In this document: piece by piece, positions 7,468 through 15,469 of the stretch | Layout of the letters: every line of letters starts with the position of its first letter | Numbering within the stretch: position 1 is the stretch's first letter | Assembly (NCBI GenBank): GCA_025350445.1 | Contig: JANXXV010000565.1 | Span: 1-20,289, forward strand | Length of the DNA: 20,289 bases | DNA from: Bryobacteraceae bacterium | GTDB lineage: Bacteria; Acidobacteriota; Terriglobia; Bryobacterales; Bryobacteraceae | Direction: 5' to 3' | Program-made: the position numbers and the translations under genes | Notes under the pieces: model-generated | Databases searched by the model: none | Told to the model about the DNA's origin: nothing | Seen by the model: the letters and a program-made list of their open reading frames with translations, nothing else

Positions 7468-7884
7468 ATAAGATGGACGAGCCTCGCCGACGGCAAGTAA
7501 GCCGAAAATTTGACTGGATTTGATTAGAACCCGATGTCCAGCGTGGTTCCAGGTTGCGTGATCATATGATTTCCTTGGGAGCAAATTAGTGGACTTTACT
7601 TTCGCGGAATCCTCCCCGTCTCCCACCCGCCGTGCAGATCGAGGTCACCGTCCTCTTTCGCTTCACTTCGCGCGGCTCATTCCACCACGCGCAAGCGGTG
7701 GCATCAGCGCTCCCGCCGCCGCAATTTCCGGACGCAGTCAGCCTGTTGGCATCCCCGGGAGTCAGGTATATAAGACGGGAAATCGAAGCCTTTAGCCAAA
7801 AAGTACCAACCTGCTCCTAAAGGTTGGGATGTAGGCTGTCGATTACCTAGGTTGAACAATGAACGCCTTACTGGAATCATACGC

Positions 7885-10311
7885 ATGAATCGTCTGGCAT
7901 CGCTCTTAGCATTTGCAGCGGTTAGCGCCGCTTCGTTGTACGGCCAGGATGTGGTGAGTAGCGTCCAGGTGTCCACCTCTCCTTCTGGAGCGATGTTCAC
8001 TGTGGATGGCACGCAGTATAACTCTGCCGCTTTCTTCACCTGGGCCAAAGGAAGCAAACACACTCTTGCATTCGTGGCGAATGCCGGGCCTACCCTCCAA
8101 GTTAATGTTCCCCAGGGAACCCAATATTCATTTGGCGGTTGGAAAGATTCCAAAGGCCAGCTTGTCGCCACCAGCGATATAGTGCAAGTGGTCACTGCCG
8201 ATCCAACTATCACTTCCTACGTAGCCTCGGTCGACGTGCTTTACCGCGTCCAATTCAAATTGCAGGATACTCTGGGGTCTTCCGGCTTACCGCCCACCTG
8301 CGGCGCGCCAGGCAGCCAGGCCGGTAACACTTCCAGAGCCGGCGTGGTCTACTTGGGCGGAACCTGTTACTGGACTGACGCCACAATCTACTTGCCCGCC
8401 GGCCTCGTCAGCCTGAATGCTTTTCCGTATCCCGGATATGTATTTGACGGCTGGACGAGCAACATCGGAATTCTGGATTCCTCTCTGCGCCAGTTTGATC
8501 TACGCGCCGCCATCACCTTGGCTGCGAGTTTCTCGCCGGCTAAGCGGGTGCGGTTCTTCACTTCGCCGGCGAATTTCTCGGTATTGATTGACCGGACGCC
8601 CACGCCGACTACGTCTTCAGTTCCGTGCGCCACCGGCGCACTCCAACCGCCTTTCATTACAGGTGGTCCGTTCTCCGGCCAATCTCCGTTGTGTCTGGGT
8701 GAATTCGATTTCGCAACCGGCTCACAGCATATTCTCAGCGCCCCCTCGCCACAAAGCGATGGAACGGGAAATCTGTACGTATTCGATTCCTGGAGCATTG
8801 GGGGAGGTCAAAATACGACCTATACCGCCAAGGTGACCAACATTCCCGAAACAATCACGGCGAAGTTCGTGCCTGGCGCCCGCGTCAGTTTTGTGACTAC
8901 GCCAACCGTCCTGAAGCTGACCGTGGATGGGCGCGACAACTGGCCGTCTCTCAACTTTGTGTGGGCCATCGGCTCCAAGTACACCGTCTCCGCGCGGGCC
9001 GAACAGTTCGATGCGGCGGGAAGGAAGTACGTCTTCAAGGGATGGTCGAACGGCGGCGCGGCCACGCAGGATGTCGTCGTGGATGCCAGCGCCGCAACCA
9101 ACGGCGGACTGCGCCTGATCGCCAACTACGATTTGCAGAACCGTACCGTGATCGGAAGCACCGTCCCGGGCCTGAAGGTCAAAGTGGATGGCGTCGACTG
9201 CCTCACTCCGTGCCTGGTGGATCGCCCGAACGGAGGCTCGGCGAGTGTGTCCGCGCCCTTGACGATTCCTCTGTCCGACGTCAGCCGGTATGAATTTACC
9301 GTGTGGCAGGATGGCGGCGGGGCTGACCGCATGGTCACCTTCAACAAAGATTACCAAACGGTAAACGCGAACTACCGGATTTCCAATAAGCTGACAGCCG
9401 TTTCCGATCCCGAGGGTGGCGCCGACATCCGGTTCGATCCGCCATCGGTGGACGGCTTCTACCCGGCGGATACATCGGTGACCGTCACCGCAGCGGTAAA
9501 GCCCGGGTATAGGTTCCGCCGTTGGGAAGGCGACCTGGATGGAACCTTCCGCACCGGCTCGGTCTTCCTGTCAGTTCCGCGAATCGTCCGTGCCATGCTC
9601 GACCGTGTTCCTTACATTGCTCCGGCGGGCGTGAAAAACTCCGCGGGCGACACTCCGGCGCAGGGTGTAGCCGCTGGTTCTATCGTCTCGATTTACGGAG
9701 TAAACCTGGCTACCAGGTATGAAGTTGGCCCGGCGAACCCGCTGGCGCAGAGCATCGCCGGCGTCATATTGCTTCTCGGCGACCGCATTCTGCCGATTGT
9801 TTATGTTTCGCCGGAACAGATCAATGCCCAGTTGCCGGACGATCTGGTGGAGGGAGCCTACAGCCTGACGGTGAAGAACGAAGGGTTCCCCGACGTGACG
9901 GCGCCATTCACGGTTGTTCGAAATGCGCCTGGACTTTTCTCCAACGCAATCAATCAAAAACAGTATGTTCTGGCGCTGCACGAAGATGGAACCGCTGTCA
10001 CACCCGACAGTCCGGCCCGGCGGAATGAACTTGTAACGCTGCTCGGAACAGGCTTCGGCCCCTATACCAGAAGGGTTCCGGAAGGATTCGCTGTTCCCGA
10101 TACCCCGATTGCGCCACTTGCGGATACCGCCGAAGTTGTTGCCGGCGCGCTGCGGCTGCAACCCACCTTCACCGGGGCGGCCCCGGGTTTTGTCGGGGTT
10201 GCTTCCTCGAAGATACGCATCGTTGCGGACTTGCCCGCTGCCTCCAGCGTCGAGCTTCGCATTGTTGTAAACGGACAGGACAGCAATACCGTTCTGTTGC
10301 CGGTTGAATAG
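7885..10311 (+). CDS. Large secreted protein with repeated GW modules and Solibacter-type C-terminal domain
   Basis: 808 residues from the ATG at 7885; a TTG at 7852 is in frame but would add 11 residues before the signal peptide. Residues 1-20 are the signal peptide (MNRLASLLAFAAVSAASLYG). Residues 25-575 hold about six related modules, each with a 'v..DG' strand, a polar turn, and a Tyr/Phe-x-Phe-x-x-Trp core: YSFGGW (86), YVFDGW (190), YVFDSW (303), YVFKGW (387), YEFTVW (474), YRFRRW (547). These resemble InlB B-repeat/Flg_new-like beta-grasp repeats. Residues about 578-808 (AGVKNSAGD ... GSIVSIYGVNLA ... IVYVSPEQINAQLP ... APGLF ... VTLLGTGFGP ... NTVLLPVE) match the C-terminal domain described from Solibacter (TIGR03437). 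It is likely exported to the cell surface or medium, perhaps an adhesin or glycan-binding protein. No catalytic motif is seen. Confidence 0.88.
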   Translation: MNRLASLLAFAAVSAASLYGQDVVSSVQVSTSPSGAMFTVDGTQYNSAAFFTWAKGSKHTLAFVANAGPTLQVNVPQGTQYSFGGWKDSKGQLVATSDIVQVVTADPTITSYVASVDVLYRVQFKLQDTLGSSGLPPTCGAPGSQAGNTSRAGVVYLGGTCYWTDATIYLPAGLVSLNAFPYPGYVFDGWTSNIGILDSSLRQFDLRAAITLAASFSPAKRVRFFTSPANFSVLIDRTPTPTTSSVPCATGALQPPFITGGPFSGQSPLCLGEFDFATGSQHILSAPSPQSDGTGNLYVFDSWSIGGGQNTTYTAKVTNIPETITAKFVPGARVSFVTTPTVLKLTVDGRDNWPSLNFVWAIGSKYTVSARAEQFDAAGRKYVFKGWSNGGAATQDVVVDASAATNGGLRLIANYDLQNRTVIGSTVPGLKVKVDGVDCLTPCLVDRPNGGSASVSAPLTIPLSDVSRYEFTVWQDGGGADRMVTFNKDYQTVNANYRISNKLTAVSDPEGGADIRFDPPSVDGFYPADTSVTVTAAVKPGYRFRRWEGDLDGTFRTGSVFLSVPRIVRAMLDRVPYIAPAGVKNSAGDTPAQGVAAGSIVSIYGVNLATRYEVGPANPLAQSIAGVILLLGDRILPIVYVSPEQINAQLPDDLVEGAYSLTVKNEGFPDVTAPFTVVRNAPGLFSNAINQKQYVLALHEDGTAVTPDSPARRNELVTLLGTGFGPYTRRVPEGFAVPDTPIAPLADTAEVVAGALRLQPTFTGAAPGFVGVASSKIRIVADLPAASSVELRIVVNGQDSNTVLLPVE

Positions 10312-10391
10312 CCGGTCAGATGGCAAGAAGTGGTTGCAATTTCCGCTTCCCCGCAACCGCCCGGTGAGGTGGGGCGGACGCCCGCGCCCGC

Positions 10392-10411
10392 GCGGGTCCC
10401 CCAGGACCCGC
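10392..10411. terminator. GC hairpin with CCCA loop, possible terminator or REP-like unit
   Basis: GCGGGTCC (10392-10399) pairs perfectly with GGACCCGC (10404-10411). It lies 81 bases after the stop of the GW-repeat gene. There is no T-run, and its design matches the hairpins at 7229-7265, so it may be the same extragenic repeat class rather than a classical terminator. Confidence 0.4.
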
Positions 10412-10525
10412 CTCCGGCCGCTATCGGAAAACCGCACCCGCTCGTTCGCCATAAGCGGATGCGATCCCAAAAACAGTTAAGACCCCCCTGGGCAACCCCG
10501 ATTTCCGTCTTCCCCTCGTATCAGC

Positions 10526-10531
10526 TAAACT
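10526..10531 (+). promoter_or_regulatory. Possible -10 hexamer TAAACT for bamA
   Basis: AGCTAAACTAG resembles the element before the DUF4197 gene (TTGCTAAACTTT, hexamer 17783-17788). It would give a leader of roughly 95 bases. The -35 is weak (TTCCGT, 10503-10508). Confidence 0.3.
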
Positions 10532-10631
10532 AGTTTATTAATCTCAAACAGAACTTTAGTCGGATGAAACCTGCCCGGTCCGATGAACGTCTGGAGAAAG
10601 ACGCAGAGTGGAAAGGAACTAGTTCTTCATC

Positions 10632-13625
10632 ATGATGTTTTCCAGGCTCAAATGCCTGACTACCGTCGCAGTGTGCGCTCTGTGCCTCTTAACCACCATT
10701 GGTCTTTCTACAATGGCGGCGCAGCAAGCCCCGGCTCAGCAGGCGCCAGCAACCCAGACGCAACAACCCCCGGCTCCTAAGAAGGCAAACCCTTTTGAAT
10801 CGGTGCCGTCCGGAAAAGCGCCGGACGCCCCGCCACCCGCGGCAACTCCGCCCGGGCAGGTTCAACCCGGTCAAGTTCAATTAGAGACGCCCAAGGCTGC
10901 CGCCGAACCAGCGAAACCCGCCGCCGGCACCGATAACGTGATCGATTCGATCGAGTTTCGCGGTTCCAGGCGCGTGCCGCAGGAAACGTTGCGAGCCCTC
11001 ACCTTTACCAAGAAAGGCGACAAGTACGACGAGGATGCGCTGCACAGGGATTTCATGGCCCTCTGGAATACAGGCCGTTTCGACGACATCAAGCTTGAGA
11101 AGGAGCCTGGCCCTGCCGGCTGGATCATCCGCTATGTCGTTACCGAACGGCGCGTGGTCCGTTCAATTAAATACGATGGCGCCAAGTCCGTCACGGTGTC
11201 CGAAATTCTGGACCGCTTCAAGGAACGGAAGGTCGGGCTCACCGTGGAATCGCAGTACGATCCGAATAAAGTCCAGCGGGCCGCCAACGTGCTAAAAGAA
11301 TATCTGGCCGAGCGCGGCCGCCAGTTCGCCACCGTCGAACCCGATCTTAAACAGATTCCTCCCTCGTCTCTAGAAGTGGTTTTTAAGGTGAACGAAGGGC
11401 CGAAAGTTAAGGTTGGTGAAATTACCGTGGAAGGCAACACGATCTTCACCGACAAAGACATTCGCCACGCCATGAAGAATCTACGTCCGATTGGTGTTCC
11501 TTACTCGATCTTTCTCGAAGAATTGTTCGCCAAGAGCTTCGATTCCACCAAGCTGGAGCAGGACAAAGACATGGTCCGGAATTTCTACCAGGAACATGGC
11601 TACTTTACGGCTCGCGTGGTGGATTCCAAGATCGAAATTGTCGATGTCGGCGGCAAGGGAATGACCATCCCTTTGATCAGACCGAACAAACCCGGCAAGC
11701 GCGCCAATATCGCGCTCAGCCTAGAAGAGGGCCGGCAGTATCATCTCAACAAGATCAACTTCATCGGCGTAAAGCTCTTCCGCACTCCGGAAACTTTGAT
11801 GCGTCCGCTGTTTCAGATGCAGGAAGGCGACATCTTCTCCACCGCCAAACTCCGCAAGGGCATGGAGAACATGCGCAAACTATACGGCGAATTCGGCTAC
11901 ATCGATTTCGTGCCGGAGCCGAGTCCGGAAGTGGTTCCTAATTCCGATAAAATCGATCTGTCCTTCAATGTGGACGAAGGGAAGCAGTTCTTTGTCCGCC
12001 GCATCGATTTCTCCGGAAACACTACCACCCGCGATAAGGTGATCCGCCGCGAACTGCTAATCGACGAAGGCGATATGTACAACACGCGCCTTTGGGAGAT
12101 CAGCGTGCTGCGCCTGAACCAGTTGGGATACTTCGAGGCGCTCAAGGCGGAAGATGCGGCTACCATCAGTCGCGATCCAAAGACAAACACCGTGGATCTG
12201 ACGCTCAAAGTGAAGGAACGCGGCAAGAACTCGATTCAGTTGAACGGTGGAGTCTCCGGTATCGCCGGCAGCTTTATCGGCTTCCAGTACTCCACCAACA
12301 ACTTCCTCGGATTAGGCGAAACGCTCAGCCTCGACGCGCAACTCGGTGATCGTCTTCGCAACGTCACCTTCGGCTTCACCGAGCCTTACCTGTTCGACAA
12401 GCCGATGCAGAGCGGATTCACCATCTACACCAACCGCTTCAATTACGACCAGGGCAGGGAAGTGTCGCTCACTTCCGGCAGAAACCTGATCCCGCTGTTC
12501 AATGCGCTGGGCAAGGATAACTTGCTCAACTACGTTTCTAACGGCTACGGTTTTACCACCTACGTCAGCTATCCGATGAAGAAGCTGAGCTTCGCGCGTC
12601 TTGGCATGACCTACGGCTACGACCGGTCGAACATCACGACGCTGACAGAAGCTTCGAAACAGTATTTTCAGTTCATTAACTTCCAGGGCATTGGCGGCCC
12701 GAACTCGCTAAGCGGCATCAAGACCAGTAAAGTAGTCCCGTCATTCAGCTACAACACGGTGAACCATCCGATTACTCCCACGGCTGGAAAATCGATTTTC
12801 CTCTCCACCACTTTTGCCGGCAGCTTCCTGGGCGGCAACGTGAACATGATTGAACCCACCATCGATATGAAGTACTTCCGCAAGGGATTCAAAACGGGGC
12901 ATGTGATCGGAATGCATGGATTGGGACGCTTCCTCACCGGCTATGGCGGGAAAGTGGCTCCGCCGTTTAACCGTTTTTACATGGGCGGAGAGAACGACAT
13001 TCGCGGATTCGAGATCTGGGGAATCAGCCCCATCGCCTACATTCCCAGCTCGGCGACAGTCAACGTTCTCAATAACGACGGCTCTCCCCGTACGCAGAAA
13101 ATCATTGTAAATGGCGCAGTGACCACGGCCGCCGTCACGCAGCAGATCCCGATTTATCAACTGACATTCCCCGGCGGCGATACACAGGGTGTCGGCAACT
13201 TGGAATATCGTATTCCGATCTTTGGCCCGGTAATTCTAGCGGCCTTCTTCGACGTTGGAGTAAATAGGATTTCGAGGCCTGCGCAGCTTGCTCTCAACCC
13301 CGGACGGCTCTCTGAATTAAATGGGCAGTTTCCGCAAGCTAATTTTAACGGCCGGGCCTATGTCTCGCCAGGCACTGCGAAAATGCGAGCCTCCACCGGA
13401 CTTGAGTTGCAGGTGATGATGCCGGTGGTGAACGCCCCGTTCCGATTGTATTGGGCCTACAACCCGTCGCGGGTGGAGCAGTATCTACAAGCTCCCATTG
13501 TTGCCGACCGATCGATCTTCCCTAACGCCGCGACGTTCCAGAATGCGATAGCCAGCTATGGCAGGCCTTCGCCGTTTTTTGAGAAACGGAGCACATTCAA
13601 GTTCTCTATCGGGAGAACCTTCTAG
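10632..13625 (+). CDS. bamA: BamA, outer-membrane protein assembly factor (Omp85)
   Basis: 997 residues. It is the core of the BAM complex, which folds and inserts beta-barrel proteins into the outer membrane. Residues 1-29 are a signal peptide. Residues 30-98 are an unusual Gln/Ala/Pro linker absent from E. coli BamA (810 residues). Five POTRA domains follow (about 100-172, 175-258, 259-370, 371-452, 453-534), each with the 'I.F.GN..........L..GD.y....l......l...GYF.....' pattern, as in IDFSGNTTTRDKVIRRELLI and LNQLGYFEAL. Residues about 535-997 are the 16-stranded barrel, with the conserved loop-6 motif IRGF at 790-793. The protein ends in KFSIGRTF with a terminal Phe, the expected barrel signature. 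POTRA 3 carries an insertion (GGKGMTIPLIRPNKPGK). The start could be 10632 or the adjacent ATG 10635. It is followed 72 bases later by skp, the classical partner. Confidence 0.96.
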   Translation: MMFSRLKCLTTVAVCALCLLTTIGLSTMAAQQAPAQQAPATQTQQPPAPKKANPFESVPSGKAPDAPPPAATPPGQVQPGQVQLETPKAAAEPAKPAAGTDNVIDSIEFRGSRRVPQETLRALTFTKKGDKYDEDALHRDFMALWNTGRFDDIKLEKEPGPAGWIIRYVVTERRVVRSIKYDGAKSVTVSEILDRFKERKVGLTVESQYDPNKVQRAANVLKEYLAERGRQFATVEPDLKQIPPSSLEVVFKVNEGPKVKVGEITVEGNTIFTDKDIRHAMKNLRPIGVPYSIFLEELFAKSFDSTKLEQDKDMVRNFYQEHGYFTARVVDSKIEIVDVGGKGMTIPLIRPNKPGKRANIALSLEEGRQYHLNKINFIGVKLFRTPETLMRPLFQMQEGDIFSTAKLRKGMENMRKLYGEFGYIDFVPEPSPEVVPNSDKIDLSFNVDEGKQFFVRRIDFSGNTTTRDKVIRRELLIDEGDMYNTRLWEISVLRLNQLGYFEALKAEDAATISRDPKTNTVDLTLKVKERGKNSIQLNGGVSGIAGSFIGFQYSTNNFLGLGETLSLDAQLGDRLRNVTFGFTEPYLFDKPMQSGFTIYTNRFNYDQGREVSLTSGRNLIPLFNALGKDNLLNYVSNGYGFTTYVSYPMKKLSFARLGMTYGYDRSNITTLTEASKQYFQFINFQGIGGPNSLSGIKTSKVVPSFSYNTVNHPITPTAGKSIFLSTTFAGSFLGGNVNMIEPTIDMKYFRKGFKTGHVIGMHGLGRFLTGYGGKVAPPFNRFYMGGENDIRGFEIWGISPIAYIPSSATVNVLNNDGSPRTQKIIVNGAVTTAAVTQQIPIYQLTFPGGDTQGVGNLEYRIPIFGPVILAAFFDVGVNRISRPAQLALNPGRLSELNGQFPQANFNGRAYVSPGTAKMRASTGLELQVMMPVVNAPFRLYWAYNPSRVEQYLQAPIVADRSIFPNAATFQNAIASYGRPSPFFEKRSTFKFSIGRTF

Positions 13626-13697
13626 TCTTTGGTGGCCGGCCCCCTGGCGGGTCCTGCGCAGAGATATGCTAGTATGATCAATTCAGGAGTCTTACAC

Positions 13698-14348
13698 GTG
13701 AAACTTAGTTCTTTAGCTCTGCCCTCGCTGGCCCTCGGCCTAGCCATGATTTCGAGCGCGCAGACAGCCCAGCCCCCGACCAAAGTCGGTATCATCCACA
13801 TCCAGAACGCCATTCTTGGCACCAAGGACGGTCAAAAGGCCCTCCAGGAGCTGGAAGCTCGTTCCGCCCCGAAGAAAAAGGAACTCGAAAAACGGCAAGG
13901 CGATATTCTCGCGCTCCAGGAACAGCTCAATAAGAGCAGCAATGTCGGCGGGGAAGAAGCCAAGCAGAAGTTGATGCGCGAGATCGACCAGAAGAAGAAG
14001 GCCTTTAGCCGCGATGTAGACGATGCCCAGGCCGATCTCGATCAGGAGAACCAGAAGGTGTTGAACGAGCTCGGCGGCAGAATCATGGCCGTCCTGGATA
14101 AGTATTCGAACGATAATGGCTATGCGTTGATTCTGGACGTCAGCAACCAGCAGACTTCGCCGGTGCTTTTCGCGGCGAACGGCATTGATGTCACGCGCGA
14201 TATCATTGCGCTCTACGACAAGAATTCGCCCGGCATGACTTCGGTCCCGGCGGCAAAACCGGCCACGGCTTTCGCTCCGGCTCCCTCCAGGCCCGTTGGC
14301 GCGGCTGCTCCGAAACCGGCGGCTCCCAAGCCAGCCGGCCCAAAGTAA
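13698..14348 (+). CDS. skp: OmpH/Skp-family periplasmic chaperone
   Basis: 216 residues from a GTG start. AGGAG (13685-13689) lies eight bases upstream, and the signal peptide MKLSSLALPSLALGLAMISS begins exactly there; in-frame ATGs further upstream (13674) or the start at 13629 would bury it. Skp carries unfolded barrel proteins through the periplasm to BamA. The family core is present: KVGIIHIQNAILGTKDGQKA (29-48), a long charged coiled coil with helices at about 45-80 and 85-133, and the closing strand and helix GYALILDVSN then GIDVTRDIIALYDK. Residues 182-216 are a Pro/Ala/Lys tail missing from E. coli Skp. It is probably co-transcribed with bamA, although a weak -10 (TATGCT, 13665-13670) may give it extra expression. 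A terminator follows at 14404. No lpxD follows, unlike in proteobacteria. Confidence 0.93.
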   Translation: MKLSSLALPSLALGLAMISSAQTAQPPTKVGIIHIQNAILGTKDGQKALQELEARSAPKKKELEKRQGDILALQEQLNKSSNVGGEEAKQKLMREIDQKKKAFSRDVDDAQADLDQENQKVLNELGGRIMAVLDKYSNDNGYALILDVSNQQTSPVLFAANGIDVTRDIIALYDKNSPGMTSVPAAKPATAFAPAPSRPVGAAAPKPAAPKPAGPK

Positions 14349-14403
14349 TTTCGCCGCGGTAGTTCCCGTTGTAGTTACCGTTGTAGTGACAGTGTAGTCC
14401 CAG

Positions 14404-14442
14404 CGCGCTCCTGCCGGCCTCCGCCCGGGAGCGCGGCCTTTC
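14404..14442 (+). terminator. Rho-independent terminator after skp
   Basis: CGCGCTCC (14404-14411) pairs with GGAGCGCG (14428-14435) and is followed by GCCTTTCCT. The loop is 16 bases and could fold further (GCCGG/CCGCC region). The placement 55 bases after the skp stop fits the end of the bamA-skp transcript. Confidence 0.6.
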
Positions 14443-14533
14443 CTCCGGCTTTCGCACCCCCCCCGCCGCCAATTGAGAATTTAACAGCAAGTTCCGGATA
14501 TCCCTTTCCCCTGCCCGCTCGGTAGAATTGGGC

Positions 14534-15119
14534 ATGAAACGGAGAGGCTTTCTATTCACCGCACTTGCAGTTCTTCCCAAACCCGCCTCCTCATCGGGAA
14601 CGCAGCAGGACCTGATCTGGTAACCCGCTTCCATCCTTTGGCAGCTTGAGGAGGGTGGCGCAAATTACGCCGTCCTCGACGGAGACCGCGACGCTTCCGG
14701 TAACCCGTTCACATACGCCTTCCGGATGCCCGCCAACCTATGGGTTCCAGCTCACAGCCACACGGCATAGGCGTTAACGTAAGCTAAACTGCGGACATCG
14801 TAGCAGCACTCCCTCACGGCGAGCGGCTCGGTTAACCTATTGATCCTACGGAGCCGCGCGCGTAAGCAAGCGGTGGATCATAGCCGAATTACGGAACATT
14901 TTCAATAACAAACGTTCTTATTTTAACGCCTATGCAGCCAGACGGGGCGGACTCTTACCGGGTTTCGGCCCTAAACTCAACAGGAAGACCGCCCGCCTCA
15001 TCCCGGCCCGCGGTTACTTCATCGTTCGGGCCGGCGAGCCTCATTTTGAAGGCTGCACTGAGCAAACGCTCCTCATCGGGTCCGCTCTGGGCGGCTGGAA
15101 AACCCGCAACTTTGAATGA
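14534..15119 (+). pseudogene. Secreted cupin-domain protein, inactivated and split by a small inserted element
   Basis: An ATG at 14534 opens a signal peptide, MKRRGFLFTALAVLPKPASS. An in-frame TAA (14621-14623) follows after DLIW. The same frame then resumes with ILWQLEEGGANYAVLDGDRD and FTYAFRMPANLWVPAHSHTA, reading into a TAG at 14768-14770. The HSH just before the break is the first metal-binding motif of a ChrR-type cupin. After a 171-base insertion, another frame (14943-15119) continues GGLLPGFG, then ARLIPARGYFIVRAGEPHFE and TLLIGSALGGWKTRNFE, ending at TGA 15117-15119. That is the second half of the same cupin (PHFEG, GGWKT). The pieces therefore belong to one former gene of about 130-140 codons. 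Besides the nonsense codon there is a frame change, and a few codons around the DxHV part of the motif seem lost. The family assignment is from memory of motifs. Confidence 0.75.
14765..14935. mobile_element. 171-bp MITE-like non-coding element
   Basis: GCATAGGCGTTAA (14765-14777) and TTAACGCCTATGC (14923-14935) are perfect 13-bp terminal inverted repeats; 17 of 19 bases match if extended inwards. The element is flanked by AGCCACACG (14756-14764) and AGCCAGACG (14936-14944), a 9-base direct repeat with one mismatch that resembles a target-site duplication. Internally, GCGAGCGGCTC (14819-14829) and GAGCCGCGCGC (14851-14861) form a stem with 10 of 11 bases paired. The element is more AT-rich at its ends than its surroundings and encodes no protein, so it must be moved by a transposase encoded elsewhere, if it is mobile. 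It sits inside the cupin pseudogene. Confidence 0.65.
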
Positions 15120-15460
15120 ATTCGTGCGCCGGGGCGGACAGAATTCCGGCGTTCTCATTCGGAAGCCGTGCAATCCCGCCATCGCGCCGTCCCTGCCGCT
15201 TCCGCCGGCCGTTGAAAAAAACAGTTCCCATTTGGCTGAATCCGGCAGGGTTTTTGCGCATTCAATAGTGTGAGGGCTTTGGATTGAAACCTCTGTCTGC
15301 TACGACAATCGCGTTCGCCGCTTTGGTGACCGCCTATCTAAATGAGTTTGCGGTGGGGGAAACCATTCCTGCGCCGCCCTTCCGGGATGCCGGGGAATCG
15401 CCCGTCGGCATCAGCCCGCGCAATACCTGCAGAGGCTACACCCGCGGGTACGACAGCGCA
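15120..15460. other. 340-base stretch with no firm gene
   Basis: The only candidate is a weak short plus-strand frame (from 15284). It also contains the perfect palindrome ACCCGCGGGT (15440-15449) just downstream of the minus-strand PQQ gene. An A-run (about 15217-15223) and a T-run (15251-15255) are visible, but no clean terminator hairpin is seen. Confidence 0.4.
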
Positions 15461-15469
15461 TCACGGTAA
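15284..15469 (+). CDS. Possible small exported peptide or gene remnant
   Basis: Sixty-one codons from a TTG start with TGAGGG about seven bases upstream. The N-terminus KPLSATTIAFAALVTAYL is signal-peptide-like. The rest (ETIPAPPFRDAGESPVGISP and an Arg/Tyr-rich end) matches no family I recognise. It converges on and overlaps the last nine bases of the PQQ dehydrogenase gene. It could be a 5' fragment of a lost secreted-protein gene; the next most likely explanation is chance. Confidence 0.25.
   Translation: MKPLSATTIAFAALVTAYLNEFAVGETIPAPPFRDAGESPVGISPRNTCRGYTRGYDSASR

Larger units (their letters stand above)
7153..7884. other. About 730 bases without a convincing gene
   Basis: This stretch holds tandem GC hairpins (7229-7265), two copies of a 14-base repeat (7218-7231, 7454-7467), and a CCAACC/GGTTGG hairpin (7806-7827). 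On the minus strand a frame ending at 7303 gives the protein-like tail RWNSVVYQAPGSRSVGISGS then QMELRVDVQVDAQE. This could be the 3' remnant of a lost gene, but I cannot assign it to a family. No RNA gene is recognised. Confidence 0.5.
10312..10631. other. 320-base intergenic region ahead of bamA
   Basis: It contains a perfect 8-bp hairpin at 10392-10411 and a candidate -10 (TAAACT, 10526-10531). AAGGA at 10613-10617 lies 14 bases before the bamA ATG at 10632, further than usual. No coding frame here looks real. Confidence 0.5.

Noticed and set aside
9571..10470. A 299-codon minus-strand frame
   Set aside because: It is antisense to the Solibacter C-terminal domain of the secreted repeat protein and has Arg/Gly-rich shadow composition.
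13629..13697. ATG 13629 or 13674 as the skp start
   Set aside because: They lack a ribosome binding site and would precede the signal peptide. AGGAG stands eight bases before GTG 13698.
14366..14387. Two CCGTTGTAGT copies 12 bases apart after skp
   Set aside because: Only two exact copies with a weak third, so probably a local slippage product. No array, operator or tRNA structure follows.
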